DNA from: an uncultured Magnetospirillum sp.
Lineage (GTDB): Bacteria; Pseudomonadota; Alphaproteobacteria; Rhodospirillales; Magnetospirillaceae
Assembly: GCF_903853455.1 (NCBI RefSeq)
Contig: NZ_CAINTR010000114.1
Coordinates: forward strand, 91,093-155,092
Reading direction: 5' to 3'
Length of the DNA: 64,000 nucleotides
Below the pieces are notes generated by a model. That model saw only the letters and a program-made list of their open reading frames with translations, made no database searches and had not been told where the DNA came from. Each line of letters opens with the position of its first letter. Positions within the stretch are counted from its first letter, which is position 1. The position numbers and the translations under genes are program-made. Positions 53,835 to 63,066 of this stretch are shown here, in pieces.

Positions 53835-53869
53835 GGAATGAGGAAATGAATTAAGGCCCACCCCAAGCC

Positions 53870-54784
53870 ATGGATCTGCGCCAACTTCGCTACTTCCTCG
53901 GCATCGTCGAATACGGCTCGCTCACCCGGGCGGCGGAGGCGCTGCATGTGGCGCAGCCGGCCCTCAGCCTGCATCTGAAGCGGCTGGAGGAGGAGTTCGG
54001 CTGCCCCCTGGTCCACCGCACCGCGCGCGGCGTGGTGCCCACCGAAAGCGGCCAGCGGCTGGCCATCCGGGCGGCGTCGCTGGTGGAGCAGATGGCGGGC
54101 CTGCGCGACGAGATCCGCGGCCTGGAAGCGGCCCCGAGCGGTCCCACCGTGATCGGCATTCCCACCTCGCTGGGACCGCTGCTGACGGTTCCGTTGGCGC
54201 TGGAGGTGCGGCGGCGGTTCCCCTCGGTCCATCTCCGGGTAGTGGAGGGGCTGTCCGGCCATATGCTGGAATGGGTGCTGTCGGGGCAGGTCGACATGGC
54301 CCTGGTGTTCGGCACCGAACATCCGCCCGGCCTCGCCACCCGCTTCGTCGCCCGCGAGCGGCTGGGACTGGTGGCGGCCAAGGGCGCGGCGATCACGGCG
54401 GGGCGCGACACCATCGACCTCGCCACCGTGCTGGGCCTGCCGCTGATCCTTCCCGGCAAGCCGCACGGCGTCCGCGCCGAGGTCGAGCGCGCCGCCCTGG
54501 CGTTGCGATCCAACCTCGACGTGGTCATGGAAATCGATGCGCTGGACCAGATCAAGGCGCTGGTGGCGGAAGAGGCCGGCTTTACCGTCCTGTCGGAACG
54601 CTATGCGCGGTTTGGTCCCGAAGCGAGGAATCTGGTCTGCATCCCCATCGTCGCTCCCGAAATCGAGCGGATCATCTCGTTGGCGCACGCCTCCGACCGC
54701 CCCCTGACCATCGCCGCCAAGGCGGTGCAGGGCATCGCCATCGACCACCTCAACCGCCTGACCAAGGATGGACGCTGGATCTGA
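53870..54784 (+). CDS. LysR-type transcriptional regulator
   Basis: A 304-residue complete LysR protein. HTH: MDLRQLRYFLGIVEYGSLTR followed by AAEALHVAQPALSLHLKRLE; a full periplasmic-binding-like effector domain follows (PTVIGIPTSLGPLLTVPLAL, GQVDMALVFGTEHP). It lies 176 bases upstream of iorA on the same strand and may control iorAB, though LysR targets are more often divergent. Effector unknown. Confidence 0.88.
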   Translation: MDLRQLRYFLGIVEYGSLTRAAEALHVAQPALSLHLKRLEEEFGCPLVHRTARGVVPTESGQRLAIRAASLVEQMAGLRDEIRGLEAAPSGPTVIGIPTSLGPLLTVPLALEVRRRFPSVHLRVVEGLSGHMLEWVLSGQVDMALVFGTEHPPGLATRFVARERLGLVAAKGAAITAGRDTIDLATVLGLPLILPGKPHGVRAEVERAALALRSNLDVVMEIDALDQIKALVAEEAGFTVLSERYARFGPEARNLVCIPIVAPEIERIISLAHASDRPLTIAAKAVQGIAIDHLNRLTKDGRWI

Positions 54785-54960
54785 TACAAGATCACCCGCG
54801 TCCGGTATCGTTCCGACATATAATGATGGGCGCGGCCTTGCGCATTCCGCTTCCGCTTCGCCCTGGGACGATGGTAGCTTCATGCGCTTCGGCCGGAATA
54901 ACAGGGTCAACCCCGCCGACCGCCGGAGCCGTGTCGAGAGTATGAGGTGAGGAGCTTTCC

Positions 54961-56817
54961 ATGTCCGCTGCCGTTCAGGCGAAGCCGCAGTCACGTCTTT
55001 TGTTGTCGGGTAACGACGCCATCGCGCGCGGTGTCTGGGAGGCCGGCGTCAAGGTCGCCGCCGCCTATCCCGGCACGCCATCCACTGAAATCCTGGAAAG
55101 TCTCTCTCTTTACCCGGATCTCTACGCCGAATGGTCGGTGAACGAAAAGGTCGCGCTGGAGGTCGCCATCGGCGGCTCCATGTCAGGTGCACGCTCGTTC
55201 TGCGCCATGAAGCATGTGGGCCTCAACGTCGCCTCCGACGCCTTCATGACCGTCACGGTGGCCGGCGTGGTCGGCGGCCTGGTGATCGCCGTGGCCGACG
55301 ACGTCGGCATGAGCTCCTCGCAAAACGAACAGGATTCCCGCTTCTGGGCCCGCTTCGCCCATGTCCCGGTGCTGGAGCCGGCGGATTCCCAGGAAGCCTA
55401 CGAGATGGTCAAATACGCCTTCGACCTGTCGGAGGCCTACAACACCCCCGTCCTGCTGCGCCTGACCACCCGCGTCTGCCACGTCAAGGCGGTGGTGCAG
55501 ATCGGCGAGCGCAAGCCCGTGGCGATCAGCGGCTTCGTCTCCGACGCCAAGCGCTGGGTGATGACGCCGGCCAACGCCAAGGGCCGCCTGCCGGAGCAGA
55601 TCGCCCGCGAAGGCAAGCTCCAGACCCTGGCCGAAGCCTCGCCCTTGAATTTCATCGAGCCCGGCTCGGACCGCCGCGTCGGCTTCGTCGCCTCCGGCCC
55701 CGCCTACATGCATGTGCGCGAAAGCTTCCCCGACGCGCCGGTCCTGAAACTGGGCTTCACCTATCCGGTGCCGGTGGCGCTGGTGGAAAAGCTGGCGGAG
55801 CAGGTCGACCACGTGGTGGTGGTCGAGGAAACCGAACCGCTGATGGAGCACGACCTCAAGGCGGCCGGCCTGTCCAAGATCCACGGCAAGGACCTGCTGC
55901 CGCGCCTGGGCGAACTCACCCCCAACATCCTGATCCCGGCGATCAAGGGCTTCCTCGGCGACCCCATCCCGGCGGCCACCACCTATCCCGCCTTCAACCC
56001 GTTCCCGCGCCCGCCGACCATGTGCGCCGCCTGTCCCCATATGGGCGTCTACTACTCGTTGGCCCGCATGCGCAAGAAGGTGCAGATCGCCGGCGACATC
56101 GGCTGCTACACCCTGGGCGCCGGCCATCCCTGGAACGCGCTGGACACCACCATCTCCATGGGCGCCTCCATGGGCATCGCGCTCGGCATGGACAAGGCAC
56201 GCTCGGAGGAGACCAAGGACAAGGCCGTGGTCGCGGTCATCGGCGATTCCACCTTCCTGCACATGGGCATGCAGGGGCTGCTGGACATCGTCTATAACCG
56301 CGGCAACGTCACCACGTTGATCCTCGACAACCGCACCACCGGCATGACCGGCGGCCAGAATCACGCCGGCACCGGCAAGGGCCTGCATGGCGACGACGCG
56401 CCCCGCGTGGATTTCGCCAAGCTGGTCGAGGCCCTGGGCGTGCCGGTCGAGCGCATCAAGAAGATCGATCCCTACCAGTTGCCGGTGGTGTTCAAGACCA
56501 TCAAGCAGGAGATCGAGACCCCCGGTCCGTCGGTGATCATCACCGACCGCCCCTGCGTGCTGTCCGAGTTCTATCAGAAGATCGAGCCCTACCGGGTGGT
56601 GGACGAGGACTGTACCGGCTGCGGCAACTGCATCAATGTGGGCTGCCCGGCCATCACCGTGCGCAAGTCGGAATCCAAGACCCGCCCCGACGGCAAGGTC
56701 AACGAGCTGAAATTCACCACCATCGACACCGCCATGTGCACCGGTTGCCACATGTGCGTCGAATCGTGCGGGCCCAAAGCCATCGTGCGGGCCCAGCCTG
56801 TCGCTGTCGCGGAATAG
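54961..56817 (+). CDS. iorA: Indolepyruvate ferredoxin oxidoreductase alpha subunit
   Basis: A 618-residue thiamine-diphosphate enzyme that oxidatively decarboxylates aryl 2-oxo acids such as indolepyruvate to the acyl-CoA, reducing ferredoxin. Seen: SGNDAIARGVWEAGVKVAAA with AAYPGTPSTEI (pyrimidine domain), MGVYYSLARMRKK, the TPP-binding GDIGCYTLGAGHPW and GDSTFLHMGMQG, and a C-terminal 2x[4Fe-4S] domain with CTGCGNCINVGCP and CTGCHMCVESCG. The two clusters are complete. SD GAGG lies before the ATG. It is followed after 11 bases by iorB. Confidence 0.95.
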   Translation: MSAAVQAKPQSRLLLSGNDAIARGVWEAGVKVAAAYPGTPSTEILESLSLYPDLYAEWSVNEKVALEVAIGGSMSGARSFCAMKHVGLNVASDAFMTVTVAGVVGGLVIAVADDVGMSSSQNEQDSRFWARFAHVPVLEPADSQEAYEMVKYAFDLSEAYNTPVLLRLTTRVCHVKAVVQIGERKPVAISGFVSDAKRWVMTPANAKGRLPEQIAREGKLQTLAEASPLNFIEPGSDRRVGFVASGPAYMHVRESFPDAPVLKLGFTYPVPVALVEKLAEQVDHVVVVEETEPLMEHDLKAAGLSKIHGKDLLPRLGELTPNILIPAIKGFLGDPIPAATTYPAFNPFPRPPTMCAACPHMGVYYSLARMRKKVQIAGDIGCYTLGAGHPWNALDTTISMGASMGIALGMDKARSEETKDKAVVAVIGDSTFLHMGMQGLLDIVYNRGNVTTLILDNRTTGMTGGQNHAGTGKGLHGDDAPRVDFAKLVEALGVPVERIKKIDPYQLPVVFKTIKQEIETPGPSVIITDRPCVLSEFYQKIEPYRVVDEDCTGCGNCINVGCPAITVRKSESKTRPDGKVNELKFTTIDTAMCTGCHMCVESCGPKAIVRAQPVAVAE

Positions 56818-56828
56818 AGGACAACGTC

Positions 56829-57464
56829 ATGAGTGAGGTCATTACCAACATCCTGGTCTGCGGTACCGGTGGCCAGGGCGTCATGACGGCGGCCGAGATC
56901 CTGGCCCAGACCGCCATCTCCAAGGGCTTCGACTGTAAGAAGTCCGAGGTCGCCGGCATGGCTCAGCGCGGCGGCGTCGTCACCAGCCATGTGCGCTTCG
57001 GCAAACGGGTATGGTCGCCGGTCATCACACCGGGCACCGCCGACATCCTGGTGGCGTTCGAGGTGGCGGAAGGCTCGCGCTGGGCCGACATGCTGCGCCC
57101 CGGCGGCATCGCCATGGTCAACACCATCCGCCTGGTTCCGCCGGTGGTGTCCATGGGGCTGTTCAAGTACCCCGACGACCCGGTGGCGCAGATGCGTGCC
57201 GCCGGCGTCACCGTCTACGACTTCGACGCCGGCGCCATCGCCCGCGAGTTGGGCGACCTGAAGCTGGTCAACACCATCATGCTGGGCGCCATCGCCGACT
57301 TCCTGCCCTTCCCGGCGACGGAACTGCAAGAGCAGATCGTCGGCCGCTTCCGCGAGCGCAAGCCGACCATGGTGGAGGTCAACCAGCGCGCCTTCGAAGC
57401 CGGCCGCGCCGCCGCCCGCGAGCGAGCTGGCGGCAACCATGCCCTCGCCGCCGCCACCGCATAA
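56829..57464 (+). CDS. iorB: Indolepyruvate ferredoxin oxidoreductase beta subunit
   Basis: A 211-residue gamma-domain protein (pyruvate-ferredoxin oxidoreductase gamma family) that pairs with IorA. Seen: NILVCGTGGQGVMTAAEILA, KKSEVAGMAQRGGVVTSHVR and DILVAFEVAEGSRW. Length is typical. AGAGG precedes the ATG by 8 bases. Together the two subunits work in aromatic amino acid or aryl-acid metabolism. Confidence 0.95.
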   Translation: MSEVITNILVCGTGGQGVMTAAEILAQTAISKGFDCKKSEVAGMAQRGGVVTSHVRFGKRVWSPVITPGTADILVAFEVAEGSRWADMLRPGGIAMVNTIRLVPPVVSMGLFKYPDDPVAQMRAAGVTVYDFDAGAIARELGDLKLVNTIMLGAIADFLPFPATELQEQIVGRFRERKPTMVEVNQRAFEAGRAAARERAGGNHALAAATA

Positions 57465-57480
57465 AACTTTTGGTCCCTTT

Positions 57481-57528
57481 GGCTTTCTCCCCGGGTTCTG
57501 CTAGGTTCAACAGACCGGTGAGAAAGCC
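57481..57528 (+). terminator. Inverted repeat after iorB
   Basis: GGCTTTCTC at 57481 pairs exactly with GAGAAAGCC at 57520 around a 30-base loop, between the iorB stop and the next gene. It could be a terminator or a leader structure of the receiver gene; no T-run follows directly. Confidence 0.35.
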
Positions 57529-57549
57529 GCTCTTAAGGGAGAACGTCGG

Positions 57550-57960
57550 ATGTCAACAGCGGTTGATCTGGGTGGGGTGAAGGCTCTGGTGATCGATGAC
57601 CAGGAATTCGTCCGCACCATCGTCAAGAAGATGCTGCAACAAGTCGGGCTCGGCTCCGTGGTCGAAGCCCATGACGGCACCTCCGGACTGGAAATGGCCG
57701 AGCGCGAACGGCCCGACGTGGTCATCTGCGATGTCCAGATGCGCCCGGTGGACGGCTTCGGCTTCGTCAAGGCGCTGCGAGCCCTGCCCTACGGCCGGAC
57801 CATGCCGGTGATCATGCTGACCGCCCATACCGACGCGACCACCGTCAGCCGGGCCAAGGAGTTGAACGTCAACGCCTTCCTGGCCAAGCCGGTGCTGCCG
57901 CCGGCCTTGCGGGAAAAAATCATCACGGTGATCGCCGACGCCAAGGCCGCCGCTGGCTGA
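57550..57960 (+). CDS. Single-domain response regulator (CheY-like)
   Basis: A 136-residue receiver: ALVIDDQEFVRTIV with the acidic pair, phospho-site in VVICDVQMRPVDGFGFV, threonine in IMLTAHTD and lysine in FLAKPVLPP. No output domain. An orphan with no kinase adjacent. GGGAG is 8 bases upstream of the ATG. Partner unknown; the large hybrid kinase in the window is too far away to assign. Confidence 0.9.
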   Translation: MSTAVDLGGVKALVIDDQEFVRTIVKKMLQQVGLGSVVEAHDGTSGLEMAERERPDVVICDVQMRPVDGFGFVKALRALPYGRTMPVIMLTAHTDATTVSRAKELNVNAFLAKPVLPPALREKIITVIADAKAAAG

Positions 57961-57964
57961 GCGC

Positions 57965-58630
57965 CTACCGCCCCGGCATGCCCCAGTGCCGCGCCGGAGC
58001 CTTGAGCCGGCGGCCCAGCCCGCCCAGCTTGGCCCCCGCCACCATGCCTTCGATCCGCTCGCGCAGTTTGGGAATGTTGCGGATGTCGCCGAGACGCCGG
58101 CGCAGGAAGGCCCAGGTGTCGGCATTGTCCTCCGAGCCGTCATCCAGCCAATACAACAGCGTCGCCGAGTAAACCGCGGCGAGGGTGGCGCGCTTGCTGT
58201 ACCACGAGAAATCGTGCGACTGGTCGCCGATGGCCCGCCAGACGGAATCGGCGGTGCCCCAGGTCAGGCGCAGGGCCAGCGGCAGGTTCTGCGGCAACGA
58301 CAGCACCGAGGCGGCGCGCCGGATGGCCTCGCGATGGTCGGCCCACCGCTCCAGCCGCAAGCGAATGGCCTGGAAAACCTGCAAGCCGATTCCCGAGCCG
58401 TCGAACCCGCCGGCGGCGAAGTCCTCGACCATGGCGCGGTCGGCGAAATCAACGAAATGGGCCACGACCTCGGCCGATCCTCCGGGAAACAGGCGCGCCG
58501 GCAAGGTGGGATCGAGGTCCAGGTCGCGGGCGGCGGCAGCCAGCGCCGCTACCGACCAGCCGTCGAAAGCGGCATGGGGCAGCATCGCCTCCACCAGCGC
58601 ATCCTTCATCCGCAGCATCTCCATCCTCAT
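57965..58630 (-). CDS. COQ9-family protein
   Basis: A 221-residue COQ9-family protein. The TetR-like N-terminal helices (MLPHAAFDGWSVAALAAAAR) and the lipid-binding C-terminal domain (RATLAAVYSATLLYWLDDGS, WAFLRRRLGDIRNIPKLR) are visible. In mitochondria and alphaproteobacteria COQ9 supports ubiquinone synthesis, binding isoprenoids for the hydroxylase. The start at 58630 overlaps the def stop by 4 bases; several ATGs within 12 codons make the exact start uncertain. Confidence 0.87.
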   Translation of the reverse strand: MRMEMLRMKDALVEAMLPHAAFDGWSVAALAAAARDLDLDPTLPARLFPGGSAEVVAHFVDFADRAMVEDFAAGGFDGSGIGLQVFQAIRLRLERWADHREAIRRAASVLSLPQNLPLALRLTWGTADSVWRAIGDQSHDFSWYSKRATLAAVYSATLLYWLDDGSEDNADTWAFLRRRLGDIRNIPKLRERIEGMVAGAKLGGLGRRLKAPARHWGMPGR

Positions 58631-59166
58631 TCTCCCTCGTCGAACTCGGCCTCGTCCCTGGTCCGACGGATTTCCTCGACAAAACCAAAACTGCCCAGGT
58701 CGGGCATGCGCATCGGATACAGGATTCCATCCAGGTGGTCATATTCGTGCTGGACGACGCGGGCGTGGAAGCCCTCGGCCACCCGCTCGATCACCTTGCC
58801 GTCGCGTCCCAGCCCCCGGTAGCGCAGCTTGCCGAAGCGAGGGACCGCCCCGGTCAACCCCGGCAAGGACAGACACCCTTCGTACGCGGTTTGCACACTG
58901 TCGTCGAGCGGTTCGATCTCGGGGTTGATCAGCACGGTCAACGGCACCGCCTCGCCCTGGCCGCGCCCGCCCGGCACCAGGAACATCAGCACCCGCAGCG
59001 GCACATGCACCTGCGGCGCGGCCAAGCCGGCGCCGGAGGCGTCGATCATGGTCTCGACCATGTCGGCGATCAAACGGCGGATCTCGGGCGCGGTGGGATC
59101 GGCCACCGCCTCGGCCATTCCCTGTAAAATCGGATGCCCCATGCGGGCGATCTTCAAAATCGACAT
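58627..59166 (-). CDS. def: Peptide deformylase
   Basis: A 179-residue metal hydrolase that removes the formyl group from nascent proteins. All three motifs are present: GAGLAAPQV, EGCLSLPG and HEYDHLDG. Start at 59166 (MSILKIARMGHP), with AGGAAG 5 bases upstream; a longer frame to 59211 is unlikely. Coupled to the COQ9 gene by a 4-base overlap and divergent from rpsU. Confidence 0.95.
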   Translation of the reverse strand: MSILKIARMGHPILQGMAEAVADPTAPEIRRLIADMVETMIDASGAGLAAPQVHVPLRVLMFLVPGGRGQGEAVPLTVLINPEIEPLDDSVQTAYEGCLSLPGLTGAVPRFGKLRYRGLGRDGKVIERVAEGFHARVVQHEYDHLDGILYPMRMPDLGSFGFVEEIRRTRDEAEFDEGE

Positions 59167-59291
59167 TGAAGCTTCCTTAAATGCCCTTAGCCCTTCCCAA
59201 GCCCACATCACTGTGGTATCAACCCTGCTCCCGAACGGTAGCGATGCCGTGCGAAGGGGGTGTTTTCAGCGTAGAGGAGCGGTGGCGCAAC

Positions 59292-59495
59292 GTGCAAGTT
59301 CTCGTTCGTGACAACAATGTCGATCAGGCCCTGAAGGCGCTCAAGAAGAAGATGCAGCGTGAAGGGGTTTTCCGCGAGATGAAGCTTCGCCGTAATTACG
59401 AGAAGCCGTCGGAACGCCGCGCCCGTGAGAAGGCCGAGGCCGTTCGTCGCGCCCGTAAGCTTGAGCGCAAGCGGCTCGAGCGCGAAGGCTTCTAA
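59292..59495 (+). CDS. rpsU: 30S ribosomal protein S21
   Basis: A 67-residue basic protein, [40 protein letters not shown] and [20 protein letters not shown]. Translation begins at GTG 59292, as is usual for alphaproteobacterial S21; GAGGAG lies about 12 bases upstream. Followed by a terminator. Confidence 0.96.
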   Translation: MQVLVRDNNVDQALKALKKKMQREGVFREMKLRRNYEKPSERRAREKAEAVRRARKLERKRLEREGF

Positions 59496-59560
59496 AGCCA
59501 AGGCTTGGTTCGGCCGGTTTAAGGCTGGCTGAATCCGCCTACGTTCGCCGCGAGAATCGG

Positions 59561-59589
59561 CGCCACGGCTCTTGTCGTGGCGTCTTTTT
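59561..59589 (+). terminator. Rho-independent terminator of rpsU
   Basis: CGCCACG, an eight-base loop, CGTGGCG, then TCTTTTT, 66 bases after the rpsU stop. Confidence 0.85.
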
Positions 59590-59626
59590 GCGTTGTTTTC
59601 AACGCATCGACCACGCCCCCCCGGAC

Positions 59627-59665
59627 AAGAAAAAGGCGGCGAGCCCCTCGCGGGACCCGCCGCCT
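59627..59665 (-). terminator. Rho-independent terminator of the pnt operon
   Basis: On the minus strand AGGCGGCG pairs with CGCCGCCT around a GC-rich loop and is followed by TTTTTCTT. It lies 16 bases past the pntB stop. Confidence 0.85.
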
Positions 59666-59680
59666 GATCGTTTGTGACCG

Positions 59681-61090
59681 CTAGGCCTTGAGGGCCGTCA
59701 GCACCTCGTCGAGCATCTTCTTGGCGTCGCCGAAGAGCATGCGGTTGTTTTCCTTGTAGAACAGCGGGTTGTCGACGCCGGCATAGCCCGACGCCATGGA
59801 CCGCTTCATCACGATGGAGGTCTTGGACTTCCAGACTTCAAGCACCGGCATCCCGGCGATGGGGCTGTTGGGGTCCTCTTGCGCCGCCGGATTGACGATG
59901 TCGTTGGCTCCGATCACCATGGTGACGTCGGTGGACGGGAAATCGTCGTTGATCTCGTCCATTTCCATCACGATGTCGTAGGGAACCTTGGCCTCGGCCA
60001 GCAGCACGTTCATGTGCCCCGGCATACGCCCCGCCACCGGATGAATGCCGAAGCGCACGTTCACACCCTTTTCCCGCAGGAACTTGGTGATCTCGTAGAC
60101 CGTGTGCTGCGCCTGCGCCACCGCCATGCCATAGCCCGGCACGATGATCACGTTCTTGGAGTCCTTGAGAAGTTCCGCGGTCTCCAGCGCGCTGATCGGG
60201 GTGACCTCCCCGGCCGGCTGGCCGTCGGCCGCCGTCACCACCGTGCCGCCACCGGTGCCGAAGCCCCCGGCGATCACGCTGATGAAGTTGCGGTTCATGG
60301 CCCGGCACATGATGTAGGACAGGATCGCGCCGCTGGACCCGACCAACGCCCCGGTCACGATCAGCAGATCGTTCGACAGCATGAAACCGGTCGCCGCCGC
60401 CGCCCAGCCCGAGTAGCTGTTGAGCATGGACACCACCACCGGCATGTCGGCGCCGCCGATGGCCATCACCATGTGAACACCGAACGCCAGGGCGATGACG
60501 GTCATCACGATGAGGGCGAAAGCGCCGCCGCCGGCGGTCTCGGCATTGAGGAACGAGTGGCCGACCCAGAGCACGACGAGCAGGCCCGCCAGATTCATCC
60601 AATGGCGTCCCGGCAGCAGCATGGGCTTGCCGCCGATCTTGGCCGAGAGCTTGCCGAAGGCGATGAGCGAACCGGAAAAGGTCACGGCGCCGATCAGGAT
60701 CCCGAGATAGATCTCGACCTCGTGGATGGACTTTTCGGCCCCGGTGAACTCGATCGACGTGTCGATGTAGCTGGCGAAGCCGACCAGACAGGCGGCCAGG
60801 CCCACCAGGCTGTGCATCAGGGCGACCAGTTCGGGCATCTGGGTCATCTGCACCTTGCGGGCGGCGTAGAGACCGATGCTGCCGCCGATGGCCATGGCCA
60901 TGATGATCCAGGGAAGCCCGCCCATGGTCACCCGCGGGCCGAACACGGTGGCGACCACCGCGATGGTCATGCCGATGATGCCGTAGAGGTTGCCCCGGCG
61001 GGAGGACTCAGGGCTGGACAGACCGCCCAGGCTGAGGATGAAGAGAATGGTGGCACCGATGTAGGATACGGTGGCAAGACTTGCAGACAT
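59681..61090 (-). CDS. pntB: NAD(P) transhydrogenase subunit beta
   Basis: A 469-residue membrane subunit carrying half of the proton channel and the NADP(H)-binding domain III. Seen: eight or more helices in the first 280 residues ([17 protein letters not shown] segments, [16 protein letters not shown]), and the C-terminal [30 protein letters not shown] and [12 protein letters not shown] motifs of domain III. A strong AGGAGG lies 4 bases before the ATG. 10 bases downstream of pntA. Confidence 0.96.
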   Translation of the reverse strand: MSASLATVSYIGATILFILSLGGLSSPESSRRGNLYGIIGMTIAVVATVFGPRVTMGGLPWIIMAMAIGGSIGLYAARKVQMTQMPELVALMHSLVGLAACLVGFASYIDTSIEFTGAEKSIHEVEIYLGILIGAVTFSGSLIAFGKLSAKIGGKPMLLPGRHWMNLAGLLVVLWVGHSFLNAETAGGGAFALIVMTVIALAFGVHMVMAIGGADMPVVVSMLNSYSGWAAAATGFMLSNDLLIVTGALVGSSGAILSYIMCRAMNRNFISVIAGGFGTGGGTVVTAADGQPAGEVTPISALETAELLKDSKNVIIVPGYGMAVAQAQHTVYEITKFLREKGVNVRFGIHPVAGRMPGHMNVLLAEAKVPYDIVMEMDEINDDFPSTDVTMVIGANDIVNPAAQEDPNSPIAGMPVLEVWKSKTSIVMKRSMASGYAGVDNPLFYKENNRMLFGDAKKMLDEVLTALKA

Positions 61091-61100
61091 GGTGCCTCCT

Positions 61101-62684
61101 TTACTTGCGGAACATCGCCAGCATGCGGCGGGTGACGGCGAAGCCGCCGAACATGTTGATGGAGGTGAGGATGATTCCCAGCACCGCCAGGATGCCGATC
61201 CAGAAACCCGGACGCACCATGCCGGCTTCCAGCGGCGGGGAGATCTGAACCAGAGCCCCGATGGCGATGATGCTGGAGATGGCGTTGGTGACGCTCATCA
61301 GCGGCGTGTGCAGGGCGGGCGTGACGTTCCAGACCACCATGTAGCCGACGAAACAGGCCAGGACGAACACGGTGAAGTGTCCGAGGAAGGCCTCCGGAGC
61401 GTGGGCGCCGACGAACCAGAAGGCCAGGGCGCCGATACCGAAGATGATGCCCAGCTTCTTGGCGGGCATCGGCTCGCTTTTGCCGTGACCGGACTTCTTC
61501 GCCGCGACAGGAGCGGCGGAGGCAGCCTTGGGTGCGGGCGGCGCCGGCAGAACCAGGGGCGGTGCCGGCCAGGTGATCTCGCCGTTCTTGATGACGGTCA
61601 GGCCGCGAATGGCGTCGTCGTCGAAGTTGACGTCGATGATGCCGTCCTTGGTCTTGCACAGCTCCTCGGTGAGACGCTGCAAATTGGTGGCGTAGAGCGT
61701 CGATGCCTGCTTGGACAGGCGGCTCGGCAGGTCGGTATAGCCGACGATGGTCACGCCGTGGCGCACCACCACCTCTCCCGGCACGGTCAACTCGCAATTG
61801 CCGCCCTGCTCGGCGGCCATGTCGACGATGACACTGCCGGCGCGCATGCTCTGAACCATCTCGGCGGTGATCAGCCGGGGGGCGGGCTTGCCGGGGATCA
61901 GCGCGGTGGTGATGATGATGTCCACCTCGCGCGCCTGCTGGGCGTACATCTCGCGCTGGGCCTGCTGGAAGCCCTCGCTCATCACCTTGGCGTAGCCGCC
62001 GCCGCCCGAGCCCTCTTCCTGGTAATCCACGGCGACGAATTCGGCGCCCATGGACTTGACCTGATCGGCCACCTCGGAACGGGTGTCATTGGCACGCACG
62101 ATAGCGCCCAGGCTGACCGCGGTGCCCAAAGCCGCCAGACCGGCGACGCCGGCACCGGCGACAAAGACCTTGGCCGGCGGAACCTTGCCGGCGGCGGTGA
62201 TCTGGCCGGTGAAGAAGCGGCCGAACTGATTGGCAGCCTCGATCACGGCGCGGTAGCCGGCGATATTGGCCATGGAGGACAGCGCGTCCATCTTCTGAGC
62301 ACGGCTGAGCTGGCGCGGCACGCAGTCCATGGCCAGAACGGTAATCTTGCGGGCCGCCAGGGCCTGCATCAGCTCGGGGTTCTGGGCGGGCCAGATGAAG
62401 CTGATCAGGGTGGTGCCTTCCTTGATGAGGGCAACCTCGTCCAGACCGGGGGCACGGACCTTGAAGACGATGTCCGACGCGTTCCAGAGCTCGGCGGCGG
62501 TGCCGACGATCTTCGCTCCGGCGGCGACGTAGGAATCATCGGCGAAATTCGCCAATGCGCCGGCGTCACTCTCGACGACAACTCCGAACCCGAGCTTGAT
62601 CAGCTTCTCGACGACATCGGGTACGCTCGCAACTCGTTTCTCATTCGCATAAATTTCTTTTGGGATTCCAATGATCGAAGACAT
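61101..62684 (-). CDS. pntA: NAD(P) transhydrogenase subunit alpha (fused form)
   Basis: A 527-residue subunit with NAD(H)-binding domain I ([58 protein letters not shown]) joined through an Ala/Pro-rich linker at about 385-410 to the alpha part of membrane domain II (three or four helices from about 415). In Rhodospirillum this is split into PntAA and PntAB; here it is one E. coli-like chain. The enzyme uses proton entry to make NADPH from NADH. AGGAG is 5 bases upstream of the ATG. Confidence 0.96.
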   Translation of the reverse strand: MSSIIGIPKEIYANEKRVASVPDVVEKLIKLGFGVVVESDAGALANFADDSYVAAGAKIVGTAAELWNASDIVFKVRAPGLDEVALIKEGTTLISFIWPAQNPELMQALAARKITVLAMDCVPRQLSRAQKMDALSSMANIAGYRAVIEAANQFGRFFTGQITAAGKVPPAKVFVAGAGVAGLAALGTAVSLGAIVRANDTRSEVADQVKSMGAEFVAVDYQEEGSGGGGYAKVMSEGFQQAQREMYAQQAREVDIIITTALIPGKPAPRLITAEMVQSMRAGSVIVDMAAEQGGNCELTVPGEVVVRHGVTIVGYTDLPSRLSKQASTLYATNLQRLTEELCKTKDGIIDVNFDDDAIRGLTVIKNGEITWPAPPLVLPAPPAPKAASAAPVAAKKSGHGKSEPMPAKKLGIIFGIGALAFWFVGAHAPEAFLGHFTVFVLACFVGYMVVWNVTPALHTPLMSVTNAISSIIAIGALVQISPPLEAGMVRPGFWIGILAVLGIILTSINMFGGFAVTRRMLAMFRK

Positions 62685-63066
62685 GGCTTCTCCTGTGTTT
62701 CATTGGCGTTGCATCTCGCCCCAGACGATAGCGCCGGCGCAGACACGTGAATTCAGGCTCGGCGCGAAACGGGCCTTCCTGCTTATTGTGTGCAGCGAAA
62801 TGCGGTAAAGCCCGTCACTGTCAACGCATCCCACCATCGCCGCAAAAATCAACACTATTCTGACGACCATTGCAATGTCGTTGAGGTAGAAATCGCTGGA
62901 TTCTTTATACGAAATCTATAGGTGCTTTTTATAGCCATTCTGGGAAACGACTTCGACGCAGCATCCGTTACGTCAAGCACAGAAGGCTTGTGCCGCGGCG
63001 CTTCCGCCCTACATGATGGCTGTCACCGACACGACAGCGGTGCCGACAGGAGTGAAAAGCCCCCCC
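62685..63066. other. Intergenic region between divergent pntA and DUF3108 gene
   Basis: About 380 bases. It must carry the pnt promoter on the minus strand. A TATACG-containing AT-rich stretch at 62900-62925 is a possible -10 region for the plus-strand gene. I saw no gene, repeat or strong operator. Confidence 0.35.
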